This document shows, piece by piece, positions 1-7,971 of a stretch of 63,588 bases of DNA (positions within the stretch are counted from its first letter, which is position 1; every line of letters starts with the position of its first letter). Where the stretch lies: the NCBI GenBank assembly GCA_030005635.1, contig JARUHP010000024.1:1-63588 (forward strand), read 5' to 3'. The translations under genes and the position numbers were made by a program. This DNA is from Deltaproteobacteria bacterium IMCC39146 (lineage in GTDB: Bacteria; Desulfobacterota; Desulfuromonadia; Desulfuromonadales; BM103). The notes beneath the pieces are model-generated. The model made no database searches. It had not been told where the DNA came from and was given only the letters and a program-made list of their open reading frames with translations.

Positions 1-23
1 ACATTAATCTCGAAATCGGTCAT
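1..23 (-). CDS. Start of a gene running off the left edge
   Basis: An ATG on the minus strand at 23-21 is preceded by a purine-rich GAGAGGAAAA ribosome binding site and opens a frame (M-T-D-F-E-I-N) that leaves the window after seven codons. The strand matches the next gene to the right (96-461). Nothing can be said about function. The call rests only on the start codon and the upstream site. Confidence 0.3.
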
Positions 24-95
24 CGTGGTTTTCCTCTCTCGTTGGGGGTTGATGTGTCGTAACACCAATCCTACGAGATGAAGGCCACGATGGCC

Positions 96-461
96 TCATG
101 AATTTACAGCACTATACGGACATAACCTAAATACTCGCAACAATGAAGTCCAAGCTACACGGTTCCGGTTATACCGGAAAACCATCTGGTAGTTACCTTT
201 CCTGCGCACATATACAACAAACTTTTCAGGATCAATCAGATAGCAGCGGTACAAGTTAAGCAGCACTATAGCCATGCAGACTGCATTCTGCGTCTTGTTA
301 CCTTCCATGCCGGCCACTAACTCACTGGCAGCTAAGACAACACGATCATCATCAGCACTCAGGTTAAACTTGATGCGGATACTATTCTCAAGGTCTGGGG
401 TAGGCTCATCAGGGTCTTCAAACCACTCCCAATTATCTTGATACTCTTCGGTTTCAGCCAT
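96..461 (-). CDS. Hypothetical acidic protein, 121 aa
   Basis: I do not recognise this protein. The N-terminus is very acidic (EEYQDNWEWFEDPDEPTPD), the middle has a helix-like segment around VVLAASELVAGM, and the C-terminal half is basic and aromatic (YVRRKGNYQMVFRYNRN). No signal peptide or membrane segment is seen. I chose the ATG at 461 because AAGG lies about 8 bases upstream; an in-frame TTG at 482 would add seven residues (MINKVFV). Base composition is more AT-rich than the housekeeping genes to the right, and the gene lies on the 3' side of a tRNA-Phe gene, a usual place for integrated elements. It may be island or prophage cargo, but no integrase is visible in the window. Confidence 0.5.
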   Translation of the reverse strand: MAETEEYQDNWEWFEDPDEPTPDLENSIRIKFNLSADDDRVVLAASELVAGMEGNKTQNAVCMAIVLLNLYRCYLIDPEKFVVYVRRKGNYQMVFRYNRNRVAWTSLLRVFRLCPYSAVNS

Positions 462-482
462 AACAAATACCTTATTAATCAA

Positions 483-1269
483 CTAAACCATGTCAATGGT
501 TGCACAGCTAAAGATAATGCAGCACAGGGCAAATATGGAGCCGTGAAAACATGTTTTATGTTTTGATTCTATAGTGTTAAGACAGCATCGCTATAGCTAC
601 AATTACCGTAACGAGGAGAAATAGTCCTCGTGGCATATAACTAATACAGGTACTTACAGCTCATTGATGTAATCAGTATGTAAAATCACTCCAGAAACCA
701 GAACACTTATACTACATAACAAGTATTGATTTCAGTAACTTATCAACGTATTCGGAGCTACGATACAAGGGGGTAAAACACCCTGTTTGGATACTCTTTA
801 CGGATTTCTCTCTTCAGGATATTCACAGTATAAATACAGTGATATGCAGATAACCCTTATAAATCAATAGCTTGCGTGTTTGGGCAAAGTAGAGTTGTAT
901 GTTTTTAGGGACTGATTCAGGCCCCAGTATAAAGAGTAACTTTGGATACGGGTTTTAATAGCTCGGTTAGAGAGTGTGATTTGGCTTTATAAATCACAGT
1001 CGAGAACCGAAACCAGCGTAGCTGGCCTACTTGCAGGCCATCTTACTACTGGTTACAAGGGTCTCTAGAAAGGTGGCTTTTGAAGTTGTTCTGATAGTGG
1101 TATGTAACAACCGTCATAGGCTGCCTTATATATAAGGAGTAGGGTTGCTCAGTCGGTGTGTAGCTTGAGTATCAAGCGTAACGTTCAGCGTTAGCTGACA
1201 GAGCAGGAGGACTACTTGGGGCAGGTGGTGATAGAAAGTAATAAAGCGATTACATCAAAATTACATCAA
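483..1269. other. AT-rich stretch without a recognisable gene
   Basis: About 790 bases carry no frame that I can support. Composition is visibly AT-richer than the flanking genes. Several small hairpins are present, for example GGCC-TACTTGCA-GGCC near 1038. No transposase, integrase, tRNA or CRISPR sequence is seen. Its position directly 3' of tRNA-Phe fits degraded island DNA, but this is inference only. Confidence 0.4.
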
Positions 1270-1306
1270 GTAAAGAAAAAGGGATTACAGCAAAAGCTGT
1301 AACCCC
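1270..1306 (-). terminator. Rho-independent terminator of tRNA-Phe
   Basis: On the minus strand the stem TTACAGC/GCTGTAA, extended by GGG/CCC pairs, closes a TTTT loop and is followed by CCCTTTTTCTTT. It lies 11 bases beyond the CCA end of tRNA-Phe and would end that transcript. Confidence 0.85.
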
Positions 1307-1316
1307 TTGTATCTTG

Positions 1317-1392
<76 letters not shown>

Positions 1393-1521
1393 GGGAGAAG
1401 GATTTGTAACCAAATGCGAACTTTATGTCAAGAAAAAAGCTGTTGCTGATTCTTTACTTGCTTTCCAATGTGCTTTTTGTTACCAACAAAGACTACAAAA
1501 TATCATAAAGGTGACATCGTA

Positions 1522-1608
1522 ATGAAATCTCAAAGTTGGTTGTTTTCAGGTTTTTACTTTTGGTTTGGCAGCTTTTTTGGCTTGCCTGACCGGGGTGAAG
1601 TCTGTTGA
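1522..1608 (+). CDS. Aromatic-rich leader peptide, 28 aa, for DAHP synthase attenuation
   Basis: A 28-codon frame starts at ATG 1522 with AAGGTGA about 8 bases upstream and ends at TGA 1606. Ten of the residues between positions 6 and 19 are aromatic: Trp6, Phe8, Phe11, Tyr12, Phe13, Trp14, Phe15, Phe18 and Phe19 stand out, with the core GFYFWFGSFF. It is followed 26 bases later by a terminator hairpin and then by the gene for the first enzyme of aromatic amino acid synthesis. This is the classic arrangement of ribosome-mediated attenuation (compare the pheA and trp leaders): stalling at Phe, Tyr or Trp codons when the charged tRNAs are scarce should favour read-through. That the leader senses all three amino acids is my inference from the codons. 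Confidence 0.8.
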   Translation: MKSQSWLFSGFYFWFGSFFGLPDRGEVC

Positions 1609-1633
1609 CGGTCGATTGTCGATAGAACTACTG

Positions 1634-1674
1634 AAACCACGGGCGGGCTCAATCGGGGCACCTGTGGTTTTTTC
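1634..1674 (+). terminator. Attenuator terminator hairpin upstream of DAHP synthase
   Basis: AAACCAC (1634-1640) pairs with GTGGTTT (1664-1670), extended inward by GGG/CCT pairs, and runs into a T tract up to 1673. It lies between the aromatic leader peptide and the DAHP synthase gene, so it is the likely regulated terminator. The alternative antiterminator pairing was not worked out. Confidence 0.75.
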
Positions 1675-1695
1675 GTTTCGGGAAAGTAAACGATG

Positions 1696-1731
1696 AAGGC
1701 CGCCGGGAAAGCCCTGCCGGCCTTTATCTTT
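1696..1731 (+). terminator. Second hairpin in the DAHP synthase leader
   Basis: AAGGCCG (1696-1702) pairs with CGGCCTT (1718-1724), followed by TATCTTT. It could be a second terminator or could affect translation, since the start codon lies about 30 bases downstream. Confidence 0.5.
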
Positions 1732-1762
1732 AACCGGAACTTTCCCAAAAGGGGACGAGAAA

Positions 1763-2782
1763 ATGATTATTGTAATGCGTAAAGGGGCCAGCAAGAGCGA
1801 GCTGGCTGCCGTTGAGAGTCGTATCGCGGAGCTGGGCTACAAACCTCATGTTATTCATGGTGACACGCGCAATGTGGTCGGTGCTGTCGGTGATGAACGA
1901 GGCAAGGCCGTGCTGCAATCGATTGAGTCGATGCCGGGCGTGGAAAATGTTGTGCCGATCCTCAAGCCTTACAAGTTGGCGAGCAAAGAGGTCAAGTTGG
2001 AGAGGACTGTGGTTGAAATTTCTCCCGGTGTTGCTGTAGGTGGTGATCAACTCGTGGTCATGGCCGGCCCCTGCTCGGTAGAGAGCGAGGAGCAGATTCT
2101 TGAAACCGCCCATGCCGTCAAGGCCTCGGGCGCAACCGTCCTCCGTGGTGGTGCTTACAAGCCGCGCTCCAGTCCTTATTCTTTCCAGGGTATGGAAGAA
2201 GAGGGCCTCAAGCTTTTGGCGATGGCCCGCGAAGAGACCGGGCTGCCGGTCGTGACTGAGGTCGTTAATCCTCGCGATGTTGACCTGGTCGCAAAGTATG
2301 CTGATGTGATGCAGGTTGGCGCGCGTAACGTGCAAAACTTTGCCTTGCTGAAAATGCTTGGTAAACTCGACAAGCCGATTCTTCTCAAGCGAGGGATGTC
2401 AACGACCATCCAGGAATTCTTGATGAGCGCAGAGTACATCCTCTCCGAAGGCAACCAGAAGGTTATCCTTTGTGAGCGGGGTATTCGCACCTTTGAAACC
2501 GCAACTCGAAACACCCTGGATATCTCTGCCGTACCCGTTCTTCAGGAACAAACCCATCTGCCAATTATCATTGATCCTTCTCACGCAACGGGTCATGCTT
2601 CGCTGGTGCCGAGCATGTGTTATGCTGCGGTGGCGGCCGGTGCTGATGGCCTGATCGTCGAAGTTCATCCCCACCCTGAAGTTGCTGCGAGTGATGGACC
2701 CCAGTCTCTGCGCCCGGCGGACTTTCAGGTGATGATGACCAAACTTGCCGAGTTTGCCAAAGTTGTAGGTAAAACGTTTTAA
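1763..2782 (+). CDS. aroF: 3-deoxy-7-phosphoheptulonate (DAHP) synthase, type I-beta
   Basis: The enzyme condenses phosphoenolpyruvate and erythrose 4-phosphate, the first committed step of the shikimate pathway in the cytoplasm. At 339 aa it matches the I-beta subclass typified by Thermotoga: residues 1-70 form a ferredoxin-like/ACT-type regulatory domain ([20 protein letters not shown]) and the rest is the catalytic barrel. Visible motifs are AGPCSVES at 101-108 and [11 protein letters not shown] at 133-143, which bind PEP and sugar phosphate, and IIDPSHATG with a metal-binding His. The start ATG is preceded by AGGGGACGAG. The gene follows an aromatic-rich leader peptide and terminator, so it is probably controlled by attenuation as well as by allosteric feedback through the N-terminal domain. 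Confidence 0.95.
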   Translation: MIIVMRKGASKSELAAVESRIAELGYKPHVIHGDTRNVVGAVGDERGKAVLQSIESMPGVENVVPILKPYKLASKEVKLERTVVEISPGVAVGGDQLVVMAGPCSVESEEQILETAHAVKASGATVLRGGAYKPRSSPYSFQGMEEEGLKLLAMAREETGLPVVTEVVNPRDVDLVAKYADVMQVGARNVQNFALLKMLGKLDKPILLKRGMSTTIQEFLMSAEYILSEGNQKVILCERGIRTFETATRNTLDISAVPVLQEQTHLPIIIDPSHATGHASLVPSMCYAAVAAGADGLIVEVHPHPEVAASDGPQSLRPADFQVMMTKLAEFAKVVGKTF

Positions 2783-2806
2783 CTGAGTTTAAGCCAGGAG
2801 CAAAAA

Positions 2807-3082
2807 ATGTTTTTAATACCCCTGAACCAGATTGAAAGTGTTGACCTTGTTATTCATGCCCTGCGTGCGGCCGGTGGCGAGGCTGATTGCACCATGTGTC
2901 CGGTGCGCAAGGTCTGCACCAAGCAATGCCTGACTGTCGCTGAGGGGATAGCACAGATGGTTGCAACCAACACTTTGCCGAACATGGATATGCTCCAGGG
3001 TACAACAAGTGTAGAACCCCAGGGCGGCCCCGAAGATCCTGACCGCGGCGGCTCCGGGACTCATCTGCGTATCGTTAAGTAA
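2807..3082 (+). CDS. Small Cys-motif protein, 91 aa, unknown function
   Basis: I do not recognise a named family. The central segment CTMCPVRKVCTKQCL holds four cysteines spaced C-x2-C-x5-C-x3-C, which could bind zinc or an iron-sulfur cluster. The N-terminal 25 residues look like a small folded unit, and the last 25 are Gly/Pro/Asp-rich and probably disordered (GGPEDPDRGGSG). No signal peptide. A good AGGAG site precedes the ATG. It begins 24 bases after DAHP synthase and ends 32 bases before the DUF1015 gene, so all three are probably co-transcribed. A link to shikimate or serine metabolism is only suggested by context. Confidence 0.75.
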   Translation: MFLIPLNQIESVDLVIHALRAAGGEADCTMCPVRKVCTKQCLTVAEGIAQMVATNTLPNMDMLQGTTSVEPQGGPEDPDRGGSGTHLRIVK

Positions 3083-3114
3083 CTCTGAATAATTATATTG
3101 AGGAAGAGCCGATT

Positions 3115-4452
3115 ATGAATCTCGCTAAACTGGCCCTGCAAGTGCCGACCGTCCTTTTACCTAAAGCAGGTATTGATCTTAATCGCTGGGCAGTGATTGC
3201 CTGTGACCAATACACTTCTGAGCCGGAATACTGGCAGGCTGTCGATCAACTTGTCGCAGAGCAGCCTTCGACGCTGCGTCTGGTCTTTCCTGAAGTTTTT
3301 CTGGAAGATGAGGACGGTGAAGAAAGGATTGCTGCGATCAATGCCAGCATGGATCAATATCTGGCAGAAGGGCTGCTCACTGAGCAGGGAAAAGGCTTTA
3401 TCCTTCTGGATCGCAAGACCAGTCATGTGGCGTCACGAAAAGGGTTGATCGTTGCTCTCGATCTGGAGGCCTACGATTACCGGCCAGGTTCCAAAACTCT
3501 GATCAGGGCCACCGAGGGGACCATCGTTGACCGTTTGCCACCGCGTATCCGGGTCAGGGAAAATGCCGCAGTGGAATTGCCGCATATCATGGTGCTGATT
3601 GATGATCCCGAACAGACAGTGATTGAGCCCCTGTTCGAAGCCGAACTGGAGCAAGCGTATGACTTTGAGCTGATGCAGTCAAGCGGTCACCTGCGGGGCT
3701 GGAAGGTTAATCAGCCACAGCTCCTCGAGCAAGTGGGCAAGGCGCTCGAGGCCCTGGCGGAAAAAGAACGTTTCCAGAAGCGCTATGACGTCGATGATGA
3801 CGAAGTTATGCTCTATGCTATGGGTGACGGCAACCACAGCTTTGCAACGGCCAAGGCCATCTGGGAGCAGCTCAAGGCGGAGGCTTCCGATCCTTCCCAG
3901 GTCATGGATCACCCGGCGCGTTATGCATTGATCGAATTGGTAAACGTACATGACCCGGGCTTGGAGTTCGAAGCAATTCACCGGGTCGTTTTTGATGTTG
4001 ATGCCGCCGATCTGATCGAACAGGCCAAGGCTTATTATCGTCAGGCGGCAACTCCTTGCAGCATTGTCTGGCATAACGATCTCGTTTCGGCAGCCACTGC
4101 CGCTGAACAATCGGGCAAGGCACACGCGATCCCCTTTGTCGCTGCCGGGCGTTTTGGCCTGCTTGAGATTGCTGATCCGAAACTGACTCTCGAGGTCGGA
4201 ACATTACAGAACTTTCTCGATGATTATCTGCAGAATCACGCTTCGGGTCGTATCGATTATATCCACGGTGACGAGGCGGTCACCCGTTTTGGTAGTCAGC
4301 AAGGCAATGTCGGCTTCTATCTTCCGTCCATTTCCAAACACGATCTATTTCGCACCATCGTGCGTGATGGTGCTTTGCCTCGCAAGACCTTTTCCATGGG
4401 CGAAGCAGATGAAAAACGTTTTTACCTTGAGGCGCGCAGGATTACCCGCTGA
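3115..4452 (+). CDS. DUF1015 family protein, 445 aa
   Basis: The sequence matches the DUF1015 family: an N-terminal region with LPKAGIDLNRWAVIACDQYTSEPEYW, a central GDGNHSFATAKAIWE motif and a C-terminal DYIHGDEAVT segment. Full length for the family. Its biochemical role is not established; in many anaerobes it sits beside serine-biosynthesis dehydrogenases, as it does here, one gene upstream of a phosphoglycerate dehydrogenase and two upstream of SerC. The GDGNHS motif hints at nucleotide or phosphosugar handling, but that is speculation. GAGGAAGAG lies upstream of the ATG. A terminator-like hairpin at 4529-4571 separates it from the next gene. Confidence 0.85.
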   Translation: MNLAKLALQVPTVLLPKAGIDLNRWAVIACDQYTSEPEYWQAVDQLVAEQPSTLRLVFPEVFLEDEDGEERIAAINASMDQYLAEGLLTEQGKGFILLDRKTSHVASRKGLIVALDLEAYDYRPGSKTLIRATEGTIVDRLPPRIRVRENAAVELPHIMVLIDDPEQTVIEPLFEAELEQAYDFELMQSSGHLRGWKVNQPQLLEQVGKALEALAEKERFQKRYDVDDDEVMLYAMGDGNHSFATAKAIWEQLKAEASDPSQVMDHPARYALIELVNVHDPGLEFEAIHRVVFDVDAADLIEQAKAYYRQAATPCSIVWHNDLVSAATAAEQSGKAHAIPFVAAGRFGLLEIADPKLTLEVGTLQNFLDDYLQNHASGRIDYIHGDEAVTRFGSQQGNVGFYLPSISKHDLFRTIVRDGALPRKTFSMGEADEKRFYLEARRITR

Positions 4453-4528
4453 GAGCATTGACAACCTGCCGGGAAAAGTAGTAAAAACGGCCTTCCGGTA
4501 ACTTTTTGCAGCTACTGAAAACAAAGAT

Positions 4529-4571
4529 CGCCGACCATAAATGTCCTTGTTTGGACGGTGCGGCGTTTTTT
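4529..4571 (+). terminator. Terminator (or attenuator) between DUF1015 gene and serA
   Basis: CGCCGACC pairs with GGT(G)CGGCG, with an inner TGTCC/GGACG stem, then TTTTTTG. It lies 77 bases after the DUF1015 stop and 39 bases before the dehydrogenase start. It could end the upstream transcript or act as a conditional read-through point in a longer operon. Confidence 0.75.
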
Positions 4572-4609
4572 GTTTTTTCAATCAAGTATATTTTGTCAGG
4601 AGTCAATCG

Positions 4610-5779
4610 ATGAACAAGGTCCGCACTTACAACAAGATCTCTGTTAAAGGTCTCGAAAAGTTCTCCCTCGACAAGTATGAAATTGCCAGCGAAATAGGCA
4701 GCCCCGATGCGCTGATGCTGCGTAGCCATGTGTTGCAGCCGGATGATATTGAAACGTCCGTGAAGGCCGTCGGTCGTGCCGGTGCCGGTGTTAACAATAT
4801 CCCGGTTGAAAATTGCACCGAGCGCGGTATCGTCGCGTTCAATGCGCCGGGCGCCAATGCCAATGCCGTTAAGGAGCTGGCGGTTGCTGCGATGCTACTC
4901 TCCTGTCGCGATATTGTTGGTGGCATCGACTTTGTCCGCAAAGAAGGTCAGGGCAAGAGCGCTGAGGAACTGCACAAACTGGTTGAGGGCGGCAAGAAAA
5001 CCTATGGTGGTACAGAACTGAAGGGCAAGACCCTTGGTGTTGTCGGGCTGGGCGCCATCGGTTCTCTGGTTGCCGAAACCGGTCTGATGCTCGGTATGAA
5101 AGTGCTCGGTTACGATCCGGCTCTTTCTGTTGCTGCCGCCTGGCGCCTGTCACGTGATGTCGAGAAGATGGAGAACATGCAATCGCTGCTCGCCAAATCG
5201 GACATCGTGACCCTGCACCTGCCGGTTCTCGAAGCGACCCGTAATCTAATTAACAAGGAGTTGATCGATAGCTTTAAGCAGGGAGCCACTCTAATCAACC
5301 TGTCCCGCGAAAAAGTCGCTGATACAGAGGCGATTCTCAATGGTCTGGAAAGTGGCCGGATTGGCCAGTACCTGACCGACTTCCCGGTTCAGGAGTTGAT
5401 GGGTAACGACAAGGTTGTGCCGATCCCTCATCTTGGTGCCAGCACCGAAGAGGCGGAAGAGAATTGTGCCATCATGGTGGCCGAGCAACTGATCGATTTC
5501 CTCGAGAACGGCAATATCAAGAACTCCGTCAATTTCCCTAACATTGCCCTGGAACGAAATGGGGGCTTCCGTATCGCCTTCTCCAACCGCAATGTGCCGA
5601 AGATGCTCAATCAGGTCCTCTCCGTATTAGCGGATCGGGAGCTGAATGTGATCGACATGATCAACAAGAGCCGCGACGAAGTGGCCTACAATATTATTGA
5701 CATTGATAAAGAGCCATCGGAAGACCTTGTTCAGGCGCTTGAAGCGATTGATGGCGTTATCAAAGTTCGCATCCTTTAA
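4610..5779 (+). CDS. serA: D-3-phosphoglycerate dehydrogenase, short ACT-containing type
   Basis: Oxidises 3-phosphoglycerate to 3-phosphohydroxypyruvate with NAD, the first step of serine synthesis. The product is 389 aa: an N-terminal substrate domain with RAGAGVNNIPVE (57-68), a Rossmann domain with GLGAIG at 146-151, a catalytic His in PIPHLGAS, and a C-terminal ACT domain beginning near FRIAFSNRNVPKML that probably binds serine. The frame is open 69 bases further upstream, but only the ATG at 4610 has a proper CAGGAG site and the upstream part contains a terminator. A second, longer dehydrogenase of the same class is encoded at 7972-9564, so the division of labour between the two is an open question; substrate could differ in one of them. 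Confidence 0.88.
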   Translation: MNKVRTYNKISVKGLEKFSLDKYEIASEIGSPDALMLRSHVLQPDDIETSVKAVGRAGAGVNNIPVENCTERGIVAFNAPGANANAVKELAVAAMLLSCRDIVGGIDFVRKEGQGKSAEELHKLVEGGKKTYGGTELKGKTLGVVGLGAIGSLVAETGLMLGMKVLGYDPALSVAAAWRLSRDVEKMENMQSLLAKSDIVTLHLPVLEATRNLINKELIDSFKQGATLINLSREKVADTEAILNGLESGRIGQYLTDFPVQELMGNDKVVPIPHLGASTEEAEENCAIMVAEQLIDFLENGNIKNSVNFPNIALERNGGFRIAFSNRNVPKMLNQVLSVLADRELNVIDMINKSRDEVAYNIIDIDKEPSEDLVQALEAIDGVIKVRIL

Positions 5780-5992
5780 ATAGTTTCTGTCCGGAAATCG
5801 CCCTTTTTCGCAATCTCGGTGTCAATCTACGCATTTGGTTGTGCGGCATAAAGTACTAGGCCTCCGCTCAAATACTTGATTTCCTTGACCTTGCGAAAAA
5901 TTGCTGATTTCCAAATCAGAAACTCACACAGCACCTATCCGGGGGGTCCGGATGGGCACTAGTTTATCCAAACATTAAGGCAGGAGGATCTC
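5780..5992. other. Structured intergenic region before serC
   Basis: The 213 bases hold at least two perfect small hairpins: CTGATTT-CC-AAATCAG near 5915 and ATCCGG-GGGGT-CCGGAT near 5938, just upstream of the serC ribosome site. No T tract follows either. They could be a leader regulatory structure or operator; I recognise no known riboswitch. Confidence 0.35.
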
Positions 5993-7084
5993 ATGTCTCA
6001 GCAAGTTTATAATTTTGGTGCCGGTCCGGCGATGTTGCCGGTTTCTGTGATGGAACGCATTCGTGAAGAATTTCTCGATTTTCAAGGCATGGGTGTCTCC
6101 GTTATCGAGGTCAGCCATCGCGCCAAGCAATTTGAAAAAGTGCTCCTGGATGCCCAGGAGAGTTTTCGCCAGTTGACCAACCTGCCGGACAACTACAAGA
6201 TCCTTTTTGTCCATGGCGGCGCGCGCATGCAGTTCTCGGCTCTGCCGATGAACCTGGCCGGTCGTTCGGCGAGCAAGAAATGCCTCTATGTTGAAACAGG
6301 TAATTTTGCCAAGCTGGCCAACAAGGATGCCAAGGGTTACGGCGATATTCAGGTGATTGCCAGCAGCGCTGACACTAGCTATGATCGTCTGCCCGCAATC
6401 ACTCCTGAGATGATTGATCAGGATGCCGCCTACCTGCATATCACGACCAACAATACCCTTTATGGTTCTCGCTACAGCCAGTTCCCGGATGCCGGTAACG
6501 TACCTCTGATCGCTGATCAGACCTCGGAGATTCTCTCCCGCGTGGTCGATTACAGCAAGTTCGGCTGTATCTATGCCGGCCTACAGAAAAACCTCGGGCC
6601 TTCCGGAACCGCGATCGTTGTCATCCGCGAAGATCTTCTGGGACACGCTTCTGCGGAGACGCCGGTGTTGCTTAACTATGAGCAGTGTGCCAAGGATAAC
6701 TCCCTCACCAACACCGCAAACACCTTCGCCATTTACGTCACCGGTCTGGTGCTGGAGTGGTTACAGGAGCAAGGTGGAATTGCTGCGATCGAGAAGATCA
6801 ATGAGCAGAAGGCCAAGACCCTTTACGACTTGATCGATGCCGGTGATTACTATCGTGGCGTCATTCAGCCTGAAGTTCGTGGCACCATGAATGTCAGCTT
6901 TAACCTGGCCAGCGAAGAGCTCGAAGCCAAGTTCCTCAAACAAGCCGGCGAGCAAGGGCTGTACGCACTCAAGGGCCACCGCAGCGTCGGTGGTATCCGT
7001 GCCTCGATCTACAACGCCATGCCGTTGGCCGGAGTTGACACACTTGCCAGCTTTATGAAGGAATTTGAGAGCAAGAACGGTTGA
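5993..7084 (+). CDS. serC: Phosphoserine aminotransferase
   Basis: Pyridoxal-phosphate enzyme that transfers an amino group from glutamate to 3-phosphohydroxypyruvate, giving phosphoserine; it can also act in pyridoxine synthesis. The 363-aa length is normal. The start YNFGAGPAMLP is characteristic, the substrate-binding HGGARMQF lies at 74-81, and the Schiff-base lysine is Lys199 in YAGLQKNLGPSG. RGTMNVSF and GHRSVGGIRASIYNA near the C-terminus bind the phosphate. An AGGAGG site precedes the ATG. It follows a serA gene in the same direction and ends in a strong terminator, fitting a serine-biosynthesis unit. Confidence 0.97.
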   Translation: MSQQVYNFGAGPAMLPVSVMERIREEFLDFQGMGVSVIEVSHRAKQFEKVLLDAQESFRQLTNLPDNYKILFVHGGARMQFSALPMNLAGRSASKKCLYVETGNFAKLANKDAKGYGDIQVIASSADTSYDRLPAITPEMIDQDAAYLHITTNNTLYGSRYSQFPDAGNVPLIADQTSEILSRVVDYSKFGCIYAGLQKNLGPSGTAIVVIREDLLGHASAETPVLLNYEQCAKDNSLTNTANTFAIYVTGLVLEWLQEQGGIAAIEKINEQKAKTLYDLIDAGDYYRGVIQPEVRGTMNVSFNLASEELEAKFLKQAGEQGLYALKGHRSVGGIRASIYNAMPLAGVDTLASFMKEFESKNG

Positions 7085-7127
7085 TGACTCGGGGGCACTT
7101 TGTGTAAAAGTGCACCCTGACAATATG

Positions 7128-7165
7128 TGGGGGCGCTTCCTGATTAGGGAGTGCCCCCATTTTTC
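7128..7165 (+). terminator. Terminator after serC
   Basis: TGGGGGC and GCCCCCA form the base of a stem with an inner CTTCC/GGGAG pairing, followed directly by TTTTTC. It lies 44 bases beyond the serC stop. Confidence 0.9.
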
Positions 7166-7168
7166 TTT

Positions 7169-7379
7169 CGGTCCTATAACCCAAACAAAGATTGTAAGTC
7201 TTAAACGCCAGGCGCGAAGGGGTAGAGAAAGCCCCAATGAAAACCACTTAAAAAATCGGGAATAGTCACACTTTGCGTCTTTCCTGGCTTTGCTTGGCGT
7301 CTTTGCGTTGATCTTTTGATTTCAACTTTTACTATTTTGGTGTTAAGAACGTATTTTCTTTGTTTGGGTTATAGATCCG
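7169..7379 (+). repeat. Dispersed palindromic repeat, copy 1
   Basis: About 210 bases bounded by inverted copies of TATAACCCAAACAAAG (7175-7190 and, inverted, 7358-7373). The interior is a long imperfect palindrome: the left arm has the GCGCGAAGGGGTAGAGAAAG block, the centre is AACCACTTAAAAAA, and the right arm has CTTTGCGTC and GTCTTTGCGTTG. Similar copies occur at 33199, 35734, 37547 and 44455 (inverted). It fits between the serC terminator and the thioesterase ribosome site and contains no gene. Confidence 0.85.
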
Positions 7380-7398
7380 TTTCCTTTTGGAGGTCGCT

Positions 7399-7875
7399 GT
7401 GCCTGAAGTTGATTTGCAAGGTGAGGTTGGTTGGGAGTCTTTCGATGCTCCTGCTTTGGTTGGCGAAACGCTGCGCTTTGTTTCGGGAGACCGGACCGGC
7501 AACCGTTTTCGCATGAGCTATTTTCGTGATCAAAAGCAGAACCTGGTTGCGCGCGTCTGGTTTGGGCCGGTTACAGAGGGCCCGCCCGACCACGCCCATG
7601 GCGGCAGTATCGCTGCGGTGCTTGACGAGGTTCTTGGTTTGGCAGCCTGGGCCGATGGTCACAAGGTTGTGGTCGGTAACCTGAATGTCAATTTTCGCCA
7701 GTTATTACCGATTCAGATGGTTGTGCAGGTCAATACCAAGATTATCTCAGTACAGGGACGTAAGGTTATGGTTCACGGTGAAGTTTGTAGTCTGGATGGC
7801 ACAACCTATGCCACGGGTGAGTGCCTCTGCATCATATTGACCGAAGCGCAGATCGCCTCCTCGGCAAAGTCTTAA
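7399..7875 (+). CDS. PaaI-like hotdog-fold thioesterase, 158 aa
   Basis: A hotdog-fold acyl-CoA thioesterase-like protein. The motif PPDHAHGGSIAAVLDEVLG (about residues 56-74) is the active-site helix of the PaaI/DUF4442 group, with His-Gly-Gly and the downstream Asp/Glu as likely catalytic residues, followed by strands with LNVNFRQLLPIQ. I chose the GTG at 7399 because TTGGAGGT lies just upstream; a TTG at 7387 would overlap that site. It probably hydrolyses an acyl-CoA ester in the cytoplasm, but the substrate cannot be read from sequence. Its start lies 20 bases beyond repeat copy 1. Confidence 0.8.
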   Translation: MPEVDLQGEVGWESFDAPALVGETLRFVSGDRTGNRFRMSYFRDQKQNLVARVWFGPVTEGPPDHAHGGSIAAVLDEVLGLAAWADGHKVVVGNLNVNFRQLLPIQMVVQVNTKIISVQGRKVMVHGEVCSLDGTTYATGECLCIILTEAQIASSAKS

Positions 7876-7894
7876 CGTATACGTAAAGAGAACG

Positions 7895-7923
7895 TTGACA
7901 GCGGAAAATCTTCGTCTTAGAAT
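7895..7923 (+). promoter_or_regulatory. Sigma-70-type promoter for serA (530 aa)
   Basis: TTGACA (7895-7900), a 17-base spacer and TAGAAT (7918-7923) form a near-consensus promoter about 50 bases upstream of the serA start, just beyond the thioesterase stop. Confidence 0.75.
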
Positions 7924-7971
7924 CACCGCCTCAAAGTTGTTCCCCTCAGTATCCCGGAAGGAAAGAAGCAC

